This document shows, piece by piece, positions 1 through 7,739 of a stretch of 11,168 bases of DNA. This DNA is from Geosiphon pyriformis. Lineage: Eukaryota > Glomeromycota > Glomeromycetes > Archaeosporales > Geosiphonaceae. The translations under genes were made by a program, and so were the position numbers. The stretch spans positions 178,785-189,952 of the forward strand of contig JAAOMT010000366.1 in NCBI GenBank assembly GCA_016748015.1. The letters run 5' to 3'. The notes below the pieces were generated by a model. It was given only the letters and a program-made list of their open reading frames with translations. It had not been told where the DNA came from and searched no databases. Position 1 is the first letter of the stretch; every line of letters starts with the position of its first letter.

Positions 1-437
1 AGGAATTGCTTGTCTGGAAGCTCACTAAAAATGTGTAGTTACTTTGCTGTGAAAGTCAACTCTTCTACAGGAATCTCGTCTGTAGACTACCCTAATGATT
101 GTAATAAGAAAAGAAAAAAAAAATAAAAAAAGTGTAAAAGAAATAGGATTTTATCAAGGGAAATGTTTTCTATCCAGGCCTGAAGTTACTAACAGTTTAC
201 TGAAATTGGTAGCTAATCAATTTCGAAATGTTAGTTGGTTTTTGGGGATTTTCCAAGGGCAATAATTAAAGAATTTGGTTTTTCAAATTATTTGGTATTT
301 ATTTCTTTTTGTGTGTGTAGAAATGGTTCTAAGTGATAAATCTAAAGTAAGATACATTTTCTCGAAAAGAGAAGCTCTTCTTTTATACAACTTGTCGTAA
401 CACTATTCTATGAACTTGAATTTTGCTATTTTCTACA

Positions 438-578
438 ATTTTGCTGAACTAAAGATATATTTTGGCGAACTATAAGTTATTTCTGCAAACTATTAGATAT
501 TTTGGTGAACTATCAATTATTTTGGCAAATTTCTATAAATTTTGGTGAACTTCTATAAATTTTGGCAAACTTTTGAAT
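438..578. repeat. Minisatellite, seven 20-nt units
   Basis: Seven consecutive units start with ATTTTG or a close variant. They lie at 438-458 (21 nt), 459-478, 479-498, 499-518, 519-538, 539-558 and 559-578. A clean unit is ATTTTGGTGAACTATCAATT (499-518). The block GGTGAAC varies with GGCAAAC and GGCGAAC, and the second half drifts between TATAAGTT, TATCAATT and TTCTATAA. A more degenerate unit may precede at about 420-437. No coding frame is sustained through it, so it is best read as a diverged tandem array of slippage or unequal-exchange origin. Confidence 0.85.
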
Positions 579-596
579 GTTACATAGTTTGGAGTA

Positions 597-617
597 TTGC
601 ATGATTAATCATTGCAA
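597..617. repeat. Imperfect palindrome around ATGATTAATCAT
   Basis: The 12-bp core at 601-612 is its own reverse complement. It is flanked by TTGC on the left and TGCAA on the right, so the symmetry extends to about 20 bp with one unpaired base. It could be a protein-binding site or chance in AT-rich DNA. Nothing nearby indicates a function. Confidence 0.4.
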
Positions 618-1104
618 TTAGGTTACATTTGTGTTGTGTATAATTTGGGTTATTAATTAAATGATAATTTCGGACATTTTTTGCTAATGTAATAAGTAAT
701 AATTTGAAACGATAATATATGCTAATTAATGATAGGAATTATAAGATAGTTTCATGCTAAATGATATTTCTAATTTCATTTGGTAACAACATAGTGTGGC
801 CCTTGATGTTCCTGGGAATTGGTCTAACCAATATTGGCCTTTAGATTATGTATTTGATGGCGCTTTTTTAGATGTGATGAGCTGTGTTAGTTTTGATGAG
901 ATGTCTGACATGGTCTCTGTCCTACCTAATGGGAAGGCTGCTGGTCTCTTAGGCATCTCCAATGAACTTTGGAAGCACTGTGATAAATCTGTTTTCAATA
1001 TGCTCTTGGTGCTTATTAATTCTTGTCTTCGTGGTGAGTTTGTGCCTGGTGCTTGGAAGGAAGTCTGGGTGTCAATGATTCCTAAACCTTATGAATGAGA
1101 GAGT

Positions 1105-1989
1105 GTGCTCACAAACACTCGTTCTATTGCTCTGATTGAAACGGCTCAAAAAATTCTTTCTAAGATTCTTTCTAATAGGATCTCTTTAGCATGTAGCAAG
1201 TTTAACGTTCTTCATGGGGACAATTTTTCCGTTCTCAAAGACACTACAACTCAGTCTCCCATTTTTGCAATTGGTTCAGTGATCGAAGACGCTCTTGAAA
1301 AAAACCGGGAGCTCTGGCTGGTTTTACAAGACATGCGGAAAGCATATAATTTGGTCAGTTGGGATCATCTTAAAAAAAGTTTGGTTAGGATAAAAATGTG
1401 CTGCTGGTTTATTAGGTTCTTTGGGAATATTCATGGTGGTCATACAAACCGGGTTATGACTGATTTTGGATTAACAGATGGTTATCATGTACACGATGGC
1501 TTGAACCAAGGGGAGGTGTTTTCACCTCTTCTTTGGCATATATTTTATGATCCTCTCTTGTGCGAAGTTAAGAGGCAGGAGAGTGTGTGTGGTTACAGGT
1601 TAAATTCTCATTTCATTGCTAAGACGGGCCATGTAGAGTCTCAGGCTGGTTTGTCGTCTTTCTTTGCTGTAGGCGCTTTTGTGGACGATACAATCTGGAT
1701 GGGTAGCAGTCAGACTGCCACTCAACACATTCTTGATGTGGCTAGTGAGTTCTTCCACATCAATGATATTTCAATTAATAATGATAAAACAGTGGTCATT
1801 CCAATTAATAGCCATGCCAGTGCACCTTCTCTTTTCATCAGTGGATCCCCTATTTCTATAGCTAAGCCAGGCGAATCTCATTGTTATCTGGGTATCTTCA
1901 TGTCTTCTGAGAGACTGTCAAAGCCCAGCCTGGCAAAAGCCCATTCAGATGTTCATTTTTTTGTCAACTTGGTTCTAAGAAAGGCCATA
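1105..1989 (+). other. Reverse transcriptase domain of copy A
   Basis: This segment carries RT fingers and palm motifs in order: NTRSIALIE (fingers, from 1111), QDMRKAYN (motif A, metal-binding Asp), GLNQGEVFSPLL (motif B), GAFVDDTIW (motif C, catalytic Asp pair at 1684-1689) and a following DISINNDKTVV block typical of LINE RTs. Motif A reads KAYN where copy B and most LINEs have KAYD or KAFD; this second position is not the metal ligand. The domain starts further upstream, at about 930, before the TGA at 1096. Endpoints are approximate. Confidence 0.85.
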
Positions 1990-2769
1990 TTGGACAAACA
2001 ATTTCTTTATTTAGTGTCAGCTGTTCTCCACCCCATCATCGGTTATAGAACTCAGTTTAGTTTTGTTTCTGTCAGTGTGTGTAATAAGTGGGATGCTTTG
2101 ATTTGTAGGGGCTTGAAATCCAAGTCTGGATTGCCTCTTGATTTTCCCAGTAACACGATCTATCATCCTTTATTCTATGAGTTGAAATCTTTTACCCAGA
2201 TTTAATTGGAAAGTAAGGTTGCTTCCCTTATTTGTTTTGCAAACTTAGTGGGAATCCTGGGTCATCTGTTCTCCCACAGGTCTCATGACTTACAGGTTTC
2301 GAGCTGGCGCCCTATTTATTCTTTGAGTGTTCCTGTTCATGTACGAATCAGTCCTTTGAATAACTTCTTAGCGGGTGCTGTTTGTGTTCTTCTCGATTGC
2401 AACTTATCTTTGAGTGGGTCTTTTGGTAGTCCATTTCAGCTTTGTGGTGGAGTACCCATGTCTACCATTCTCGGTGAGTCTAAATTTGTCAAATTCCTTC
2501 CCTCACTCCGACAGTATGGCATTGCCTTTGTTGACCAACTCTGTGACCATCATGGAGCCGTGTTTGACTGGTACAAATTCAAGTGGTGGAAGAGGTTGGA
2601 CCCCCGTGGCCCAACTCCTGAGTGGTTCACGCTTTCTGTTAAGTTTCTGTCTGATACATCTTCTTCTCGTGCCCCTTCTCCTGCTTTGGCTGGTGTAAGT
2701 CTTTAGAGTATTCTCGCCTCTCCTGGCTTGGTGTTGGTTCGTGATCGGCTTTCCCAAGTTCTTCCTAGT

Positions 2770-3180
2770 AGTATTTCTGTTTATACAGATGGGTCTCTGA
2801 CAAACCTAAGTACCAAGAATTGCATGGCTGGGGCTGGTGTTTTTTTCAGTGACATTGATCTGGGTTTGGGCATTGGAGTTTCAGATCTGCTGTCTTCTAT
2901 GTTGGTGGAAATGCAGGCTATTGTGCTGGCACTGGAGTGTGTCCTCCGTTCTAGTTGTGTTCATCTGTTCTCTGACAGTCAAGCTGCTCTGAATGCCTAC
3001 AAGTTGGAATTGAGTATGGTGCGTCCGGATTTTCGCAACTGTTGTTGGATCGAACGCCTGCATATTGTAAACATTATTCATAGTAAAAACTTATTGGTTG
3101 AATGGCACAAAGTAAAAGGCCACTTTGGTGTGATTGGAAATAAGCGTGCTGATGCTATAGCTGGTGTTTCTTCTTACTTG
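2770..3180 (+). other. RNase H domain of copy A
   Basis: This is a type I RNase H fold that would degrade the RNA strand of the RNA/cDNA hybrid. The four carboxylates sit in VYTDGS, VEMQA, FSDSQ and GNKRADAIA, and the histidine-containing KGHFGVIGN loop precedes the last. The spacing matches the cellular and LINE RNase H family. It lies C-terminal to RT, as in I-group and Tad-like LINEs. All catalytic positions are retained, although three nonsense codons upstream would prevent translation into this region from any upstream start. Confidence 0.88.
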
Positions 3181-4062
3181 GGCTGGTTCCTTCCTTCCCA
3201 ATCGCATGTGCGCTTCTTGTTGGCAGACGGTGGGACTGTTTCTGGTAATTCCAGACATTTTGTTCACGATATTTTTTGTTCTGTTAGTTGTGTGCACTGG
3301 AAAATTGGTTCTGGTTCTAAATTTCTGTCTGCCAGTTTGTTCGCAGACGTAGATTGGTCCTGCTCTTCACTGGTATGGCATCCTGATTCACACATGGCTG
3401 CTGGCCATACCGGCAAGCCCACAGCAGATGTGCACAGTTTTCTCATGAAGGCATTGCACCACCAGCTGCCTGTTGCTGTTCATAAACGCTTGTATGACAG
3501 AAGATACCCCAGTGTATTGTGCTTATATTGTGGTGAGGTGGAGACATCAGATCATGTTTTCTCTTGCAAGACTGATGTCTCTGCACATCTCTGGATACTG
3601 GATACATGTTCAAAATCTTGGATGGTGCTTTCTGGCCTGTCTCTTTCTTCTTCTTGTGTGCTGCAATTGCTGTCTTCTTGTGCCTCTGATGTTTCTGTAT
3701 TTACGGCTCTCTCTAAAGGATTTGTTTTTATTGAGTGGCTTCGTAAAGTTATCTCTGTTTTCAAATGTCACAAGGCTGCTAGTTCGAAAATTGTTGAGTT
3801 TGTGCATTCCCTTAGTTTTGCTTTTAGGAATGATATTTGGTTGGTTAGGGTTAAGCATCATGCGTTTATGGAAAAAAATAATCTCATCCCACTTGACGGT
3901 TCGATTCCTATCTTGGTCTCTGGCTCGGCTTCTAGGTTCTTGGCTGGCGTTGTTAGGCTACTTGGTGTGGCTGAGGCTCTTGGTGTTCGTTTTGGCTTTC
4001 GTAAACAATGTTCTTTCTTTTCTGGTGTCGATGATTCTGTTTTGGTACATATAACTGTGTAG

Positions 4063-4196
4063 TGTTGTCCTGATTGGCCCAAGTAACTGGTCACGTGTAG
4101 GAAAAACATGATTCACACTTAGTTTATATCATTTCTTTGATATATAACCCTAGGTAGTGTTTGGACCTCATTCATAAAACGTAATAAAAAAAAAAT
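4063..4196 (+). other. 3' UTR and A tail of copy A
   Basis: This is a short trailer after the ORF2 stop. It holds a 5-bp stem (4075-4079 with 4089-4093, 9-nt loop) starting 12 nt after the stop codon, then a conserved tail resembling TTGGACCTCATTC and TAAAAC, and ends in GTAATA plus ten A (4186-4195). The hairpin and tail recur in copy B at matching places. The 3' end of a LINE RNA is often what its RT recognises, so that is the likely role. Confidence 0.75.
4183..4188 (+). promoter_or_regulatory. Poly(A) signal AATAAA merging into the A tail (copy A)
   Basis: AATAAA sits directly at the element terminus and continues into the A-run. In a retrotransposon this could be either the cleavage signal or simply the terminal GTAATA plus A repeat. 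The same arrangement occurs in copy B. Confidence 0.5.
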
Positions 4197-4329
4197 TTAT
4201 CAAAAAAACTTCTTTCTCTCTTATCTCCAAAAATCCTCAAAAAGTGCATTTTCTGTAAAAAGAAGTTTTTTTGTTTTTTTAGTCTATATCAATATTTCTT
4301 TACTTAATAATAACCTATTTTTCGTGAAT
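4197..4329 (+). other. 5' leader of copy B
   Basis: This is non-coding sequence between the tail of copy A and the first recognisable ORF1 codons. It contains a perfect 15-bp inverted repeat (4201-4215 with 4259-4273, 43-nt loop) and T-rich tracts. In a LINE this region would hold an internal promoter, but I see no recognisable promoter element. The upstream limit depends on whether TTATCAA belongs to A, to B or to a target duplication. Confidence 0.6.
4201..4273 (+). repeat. Inverted repeat in the 5' leader (15-bp arms)
   Basis: CAAAAAAACTTCTTT at 4201-4215 is the exact reverse complement of 4259-4273, and the arms are separated by 43 nt. In RNA it could form a stem near the element's 5' end. 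The arms are low in complexity (A- and T-runs), so chance is possible. Still, the AACTTCTTT/AAAGAAGTT part is not a simple homopolymer. Confidence 0.65.
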
Positions 4330-6207
4330 ATAAAGATTACTGCTAGTAGCACCACATCTAAGAAAAAAGCTCCTAAGGGTGCTTTTTATGGTTCTGCTAG
4401 AGATTTCTTTTCTTAGAAGAAAAAAGTTGTTTTTGATAATGTCAAACACTCTGGTGATAAAAGAGATATATTTTTGAGCAGATCTGATTCTGGTGATAGT
4501 ATTTATTCTGATGTGAAAAGTCTTTTTGGTGAAGATGAAAATGTTAGCATGTCTGATATAGATGGTGGGTTTCTTTTGGACTCAGCTACTACTATACTCA
4601 AGACAAAGCAAGTCAACACTGGTGCTGTTTTTGGTTCTCTACTTGGCTCTTCCAATTTTTATATGAATGATGATGAAGTTGTGCTTCCTTCTCACTTGCC
4701 TATCTCTTTTGACAAAAAGTGGATTAACCCAAAAATTATCAAGACTCCTGTGGAAGTGTCAATTAAAAAGTTATTTGCTTTGAATATTAATCTTTCAGTT
4801 GTGGAAAGTAAATCGGCAATGGCAAAAACTCAGTTAATTAGAAAATTTTTTTCATTAGTCAATGGTTTTGGGAGAGCCACTACCCTCTCAAAATTTGAAG
4901 AGATCATCTGATCTACCTTTACTTCTGAAAAAAACATGAATATGGCTGCATCATTGGCCAGGAAAAAAGAGATTGACATAAACAGCAATCTCAAAAAACA
5001 AGGAATCTATTCAGATTAGGCTGTGGTCATTAAAGAAATTCCTATGAACATGCCAAAAGATATGATCGTCGCTGCACTAGCTGAATTTGGTAAAATTAAG
5101 TTGATCAAAATTCAACTTATTAAATTATGGCAAAAAGCTGTGATAGAATTTGCTGAATTAGATTAGGCTAAACAATTAGCTGCTAAATAGTCCTTTTTGA
5201 TTGATAAAAATTTGGTGCATGTGGCCATGGCTGTAGGTGATCATAAGACTTGGGTGTTAAGAGACAGGTTCAAAGCATTGCTGTTTACTTTGCTAATGGA
5301 AACAACTGCTTATAATTTGGGCACTCTTTTGGATGGGACTGGTAGAAAGATCTGTGTTATTAACCACTCAATGGATTCTAACAACTGGGTATACTGTGCT
5401 GTTATTGATTTCGAATCTGATGAGGATTTGAAGTCTGCTTATCGCACTGAGCCAATATTTAATGGTGTTAAATTATCTTGGGCTAGATTAGACTTGGTTC
5501 GCTGTGAAAAGTATGAGCATTTTGGCCATTCTGCTCTGGAGTGTGATGCACTAACTCCACCTATCTCTAAGTCCTCAAGACTTGTTAAAAGAGTCTTTTT
5601 AGAAGACCATTGTCTTTGGCTGGTAAAATTGTATGCTAGAAAAGATGTTCTTATTTCTAAAACTGCTGCCTTTGGTGGCAAATTTTGGGCACAAGTGGTC
5701 TCACTTGCTTCTTCTTCTAGTGGCTCTCATTTCGACTCTGGTTTTGAGTTTGGTTCTCTTTCTTCTGGTTTTTTAAGTATTAAAGAAAGTGCACTGGTTG
5801 TTTAAGATGAATTCTCAATTAATAATCGTCTAGCTTTACTGGAATGCTTTTTAGAATTACTAGCTGATTAAGTGTCAGATATTGTGTGTAGATTAAATGA
5901 TATAGAGCTGGTGCCTCTGGTATCTGTTACTCAAGTTGTACTTCTGGCCACTCCTGTTCTTACATTGGTGTCACCAGATATTGATATGGTTTTGGATGTT
6001 CTTCAGCTGTCTCTTCCTCTCTTTTCTTTAGTATTAGAAAACAAAGTGGTGGATTTGGGTCTAAGCAGTTCAAAAGTTCTTATCTCCAAAGTTGATGGTT
6101 TGGAATCTAAGAGATTGGCTTTCAAAGTTTCTATTGACTCAATCTTGAAGAAGTTAGATCTGTTGTGCTTAAATTCAGGTTCTTTGATGCATTCTTTGTA
6201 TCAATGA
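4330..6207 (+). pseudogene. Copy B ORF1: RRM/CCHC nucleic-acid-binding (gag-like) protein, decayed
   Basis: One frame is kept throughout, with seven premature stops: TAG 4414, TGA 4909, TAG 5017, TAG 5164, TAG 5188, TAA 5803 and TAA 5869. The terminal TGA is at 6205-6207. No start ATG survives; ATA at 4330 is the likely remnant, and the first in-frame ATG is 4549. In order there is a basic N-terminus with lysine clusters, an acidic Ser-rich stretch (about 4480-4570), a conserved block ending near 4908, a first RRM-like fold (VVIKEIP at about 5023), a second (about 5266-5490, with an RNP1-like CAVIDFES), a CCHC knuckle (5503-5544), a Ser/Gly linker and a Leu-rich, probably coiled-coil C-terminus. 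LINE ORF1 proteins of this type coat the RNA. The second knuckle ligand reads Tyr (TAT 5512-5514) where Cys is expected, so zinc binding is lost. Confidence 0.85.
5503..5544 (+). other. CCHC zinc knuckle of ORF1 (second Cys replaced by Tyr)
   Basis: The pattern is C-x2-(Y)-x4-H-x4-C: Cys 5503, Tyr 5512, His 5527 and Cys 5542. The spacing is exactly that of retroelement zinc knuckles, and the GHSALEC half is intact. A single G-to-A change (TGT to TAT) explains the missing ligand. Confidence 0.8.
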
Positions 6208-6900
6208 GTGAGCTTATTTGGAGAGTGGCTACATGCAATATTAAGAGTATGTCAAATTTAGCTAAACAGAAAGACATTGTTTGTTGGCATAGAGATTCAG
6301 GAAATATGATTTTGATTGTTACTAAGACAAAATTGAGGTCTGACATAGGCCTTGGATCATGAATAAATTTAATGGACCTCGGATTTTTACTTTTGGTTTG
6401 GATGTTGGATTTCATGGTGCTGGAGTTGCCATAATTATAAACAATTCTTTGGCTCGGTATGTTTTAAAAGTGGATAAGATTCCTGGTCATTTGATTTCTG
6501 TGCATCTTCTGTTCAAGAACAAGCTTTCAATTATGATCTTGGGTCAATATACTGGTGTGTTTATTAGCACTTAATTTAGTCAAGCTGCTAATATCAATTC
6601 TATGGTTTTCAGGGCAGTTAATTCTAGCTCTTTTGTGGTTTTGGGTGGTAATTTTAATAAAAATGGGTCTAGCAAAAGTGTAAGTTTCAAGTTCTGTTTG
6701 GGTTTGGGCCTGGTTAATGCTTTTAATGGACACTCATTGGCCAAGGCTTTCACCTGAAGCAATTCTAGAAGTGTTGAAAAAGTAATTGATTTTATTTTAG
6801 TAAGTGTGAATTTGGCATCTGCTATGGCATCGCATTTTGTTGATGATGTGTCTGAGTTTTTTGATACAGATTATAAGTCAGTTTTTGTTTCAATTGGTTT
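6204..6900 (+). other. Endonuclease (EEP-type) domain of copy B, catalytic residues lost
   Basis: WRVATCNI at the start is the Asn-containing first motif of the exonuclease-endonuclease-phosphatase fold that nicks target DNA for LINEs. Later motifs are recognisable but mutated. TKTKLR has Lys (AAG 6324-6326) where the family has catalytic Glu. GGNFN has Asn (AAT 6650-6652) in place of the Asp of GDFN. DTDY has Tyr (TAT 6872-6874) in place of the terminal catalytic His. Each differs from the expected codon by one transition. There is one frameshift near 6340 and there are stops at 6572 and 6755. Confidence 0.82.
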
Positions 6901-6904
6901 GAGT

Positions 6905-7660
6905 GAGCTGCTGGATACACATCTTATTAGCATTTGTAGACAAGCCAACTGAGACCAGTAGAAGTTCAAATTAAAGGATGCAAATAATGTTCAATGATTA
7001 AATTTTAAAGACTGCTCTTCTGCCAAGTTGTTGGCTAGGTCAGACATGTTTGAAGAGGCAAAAGTCAATGATAACTTAAATACAATGTGGAAAATTTTGG
7101 AAAAGGCCATGGTATAGGCTGTTGACACAGTTTTTTCTAGGATCTGGTTTAGTAAATATGACTGTTTAAGAAATAAACAATCTTCCAAATTCTTTAAATT
7201 AGAGCTGCTTGTTGCAAAAATTGTGAAATGTTGGAACTCTGGTGATCTCCTGAATTTTAACCGCCTTATTAAGGTCTGGTTGGCTATTAATGTAGTCAAA
7301 GCTTCCAAAGTTGATGGCATGGTTTTGAATGGTATAAGCTTGATGAAGTTGATTAAACATTTGTTGGTGATAAGAAAAGAGTATTGTAAGTCCAAGTATT
7401 ATGAGTTTAAGGTTGCTAAAAATACTGCTATAAGGAAGGCAATTGACCATTATATGGAAAACTTCTGCTTTGACAAAGAGAAGATGATAAAGAACATTCT
7501 GGAACGTCTATTTTGCAAGGTGGTTTTGGATTACTTGGTAGTAGATAATGAGCTAGTAATTGAGTCTAATGAGGTAAAGCTTAAGGTTGATAGAATTATG
7601 GAAAAATAGACAAGAAAGTAATCAGTTTTTCCAAAAATATCTGACCTCTGGACTCATCAA
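6905..7660 (+). other. Endonuclease-RT linker region of copy B ORF2
   Basis: This is coding remnant in a single frame between the endonuclease and RT domains. It is rich in Lys, Leu and Ile and probably helical, with stops at 6950, 6959, 6995, 7115, 7607 and 7619. The longest open part is 7118-7606. Copy A lacks nearly all of this region, so the window has no second copy to compare it with. I recognise no catalytic motif in it. Confidence 0.65.
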
Positions 7661-7739
7661 TATATGCCTCTAAATTATGTGGATGATGATGCTTTCTTTG
7701 GTATAATGAATGAAATTGGTATGGAAGAATTGTCTTTGG

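Larger units (their letters stand above)
1..789. other. AT-rich non-coding flank upstream of the truncated LINE
   Basis: No coding region, RNA gene or transposon domain can be supported here. The stretch is AT-rich with A- and T-runs (for example 107-131) and stop codons in all frames. Its only clear internal structures are the 20-nt tandem repeat at 438-578 and the imperfect palindrome at 597-617, listed separately. I found no convincing element sequence before about 790, which fits this being the pre-insertion flank of copy A. Confidence 0.7.
793..4062 (+). pseudogene. Copy A ORF2 fragment: reverse transcriptase + RNase H + zinc finger
   Basis: One frame runs from 793 to the TAG at 4060-4062 with three internal stops: TGA 1096-1098, TAA 2203-2205 and TAG 2704-2706. 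There is no frameshift, and there is no start codon of its own because the 5' half is missing. The RT core has motif A (QDMRKAYN, about 1327), a QGEVFSPLL motif B (about 1507) and the active site FVDD (1678-1689). RNase H keeps its four acidic residues: Asp 2788-2790 in YTDGS, Glu 2908-2910, Asp 2974-2976 in SDSQ and Asp 3151-3153 in ADAIA. A Cys/His cluster (Cys 3520, Cys 3529, His 3553, Cys 3565) matches a zf-RVT finger. About 164 further residues are unassigned. Alignment with copy B supports TGG to TGA for the first stop (B reads EWNSV) and CAA to TAA for the second (B reads QVQSE). The third stop has no clear counterpart. Confidence 0.9.
790..4196 (+). mobile_element. Copy A: 5'-truncated LINE (non-LTR retrotransposon)
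   Basis: Homology to copy B begins near 793, inside ORF2 between the endonuclease and RT domains, and runs to the A tail at 4186-4195. The element thus lacks its 5' UTR, ORF1 and endonuclease. Such truncation is the usual product of incomplete target-primed reverse transcription. What remains is RT, RNase H, zinc finger, C-terminal region and 3' UTR in one frame. No convincing target-site duplication was found around it. Its protein differs from copy B at many positions, so A and B are different subfamilies and not recent duplicates. The exact 5' boundary is uncertain by about 10 bases. Confidence 0.9.

Noticed and set aside
511-522. TATCAATTATTT is repeated at 11019-11030, just after the copy B tail, and could be a target-site duplication for the whole block.
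   Set aside because: A 12-nt match of AT-rich sequence between these two flanks is expected by chance at about this rate, and the upstream copy lies inside the minisatellite, 270 bp before the visible start of copy A.
731-742. GATAGGAATTAT resembles GATAGAATTAT near 7588 in copy B, which might extend copy A further 5'.
   Set aside because: The distance to the first reliable homology differs (about 60 against 34 bases) and the intervening sequence does not align.
796-2205. Copy A stops read as introns or programmed recoding.
   Set aside because: There are no convincing splice-site pairs around the stops, and two of the three stops match sense codons in copy B at single-transition distance, so simple nonsense mutation is sufficient.
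3473-4054. A 193-codon plus-strand frame, Leu-rich and membrane-like.
   Set aside because: It overlaps the zinc finger and C-terminal region of copy A ORF2 in another frame. Its hydrophobicity comes from the T-rich composition, and copy B does not conserve it.
2503-4109. Several minus-strand open frames of 60-85 codons opposite copy A.
   Set aside because: They lie opposite well-supported RT/RNase H coding sequence and show no domain or start context; they are shadows of the sense frame.
6991-7450. Minus-strand open frames of 134 and 83 codons.
   Set aside because: They lie antisense to the linker region of copy B ORF2, whose sense frame joins smoothly with the endonuclease and RT remnants.
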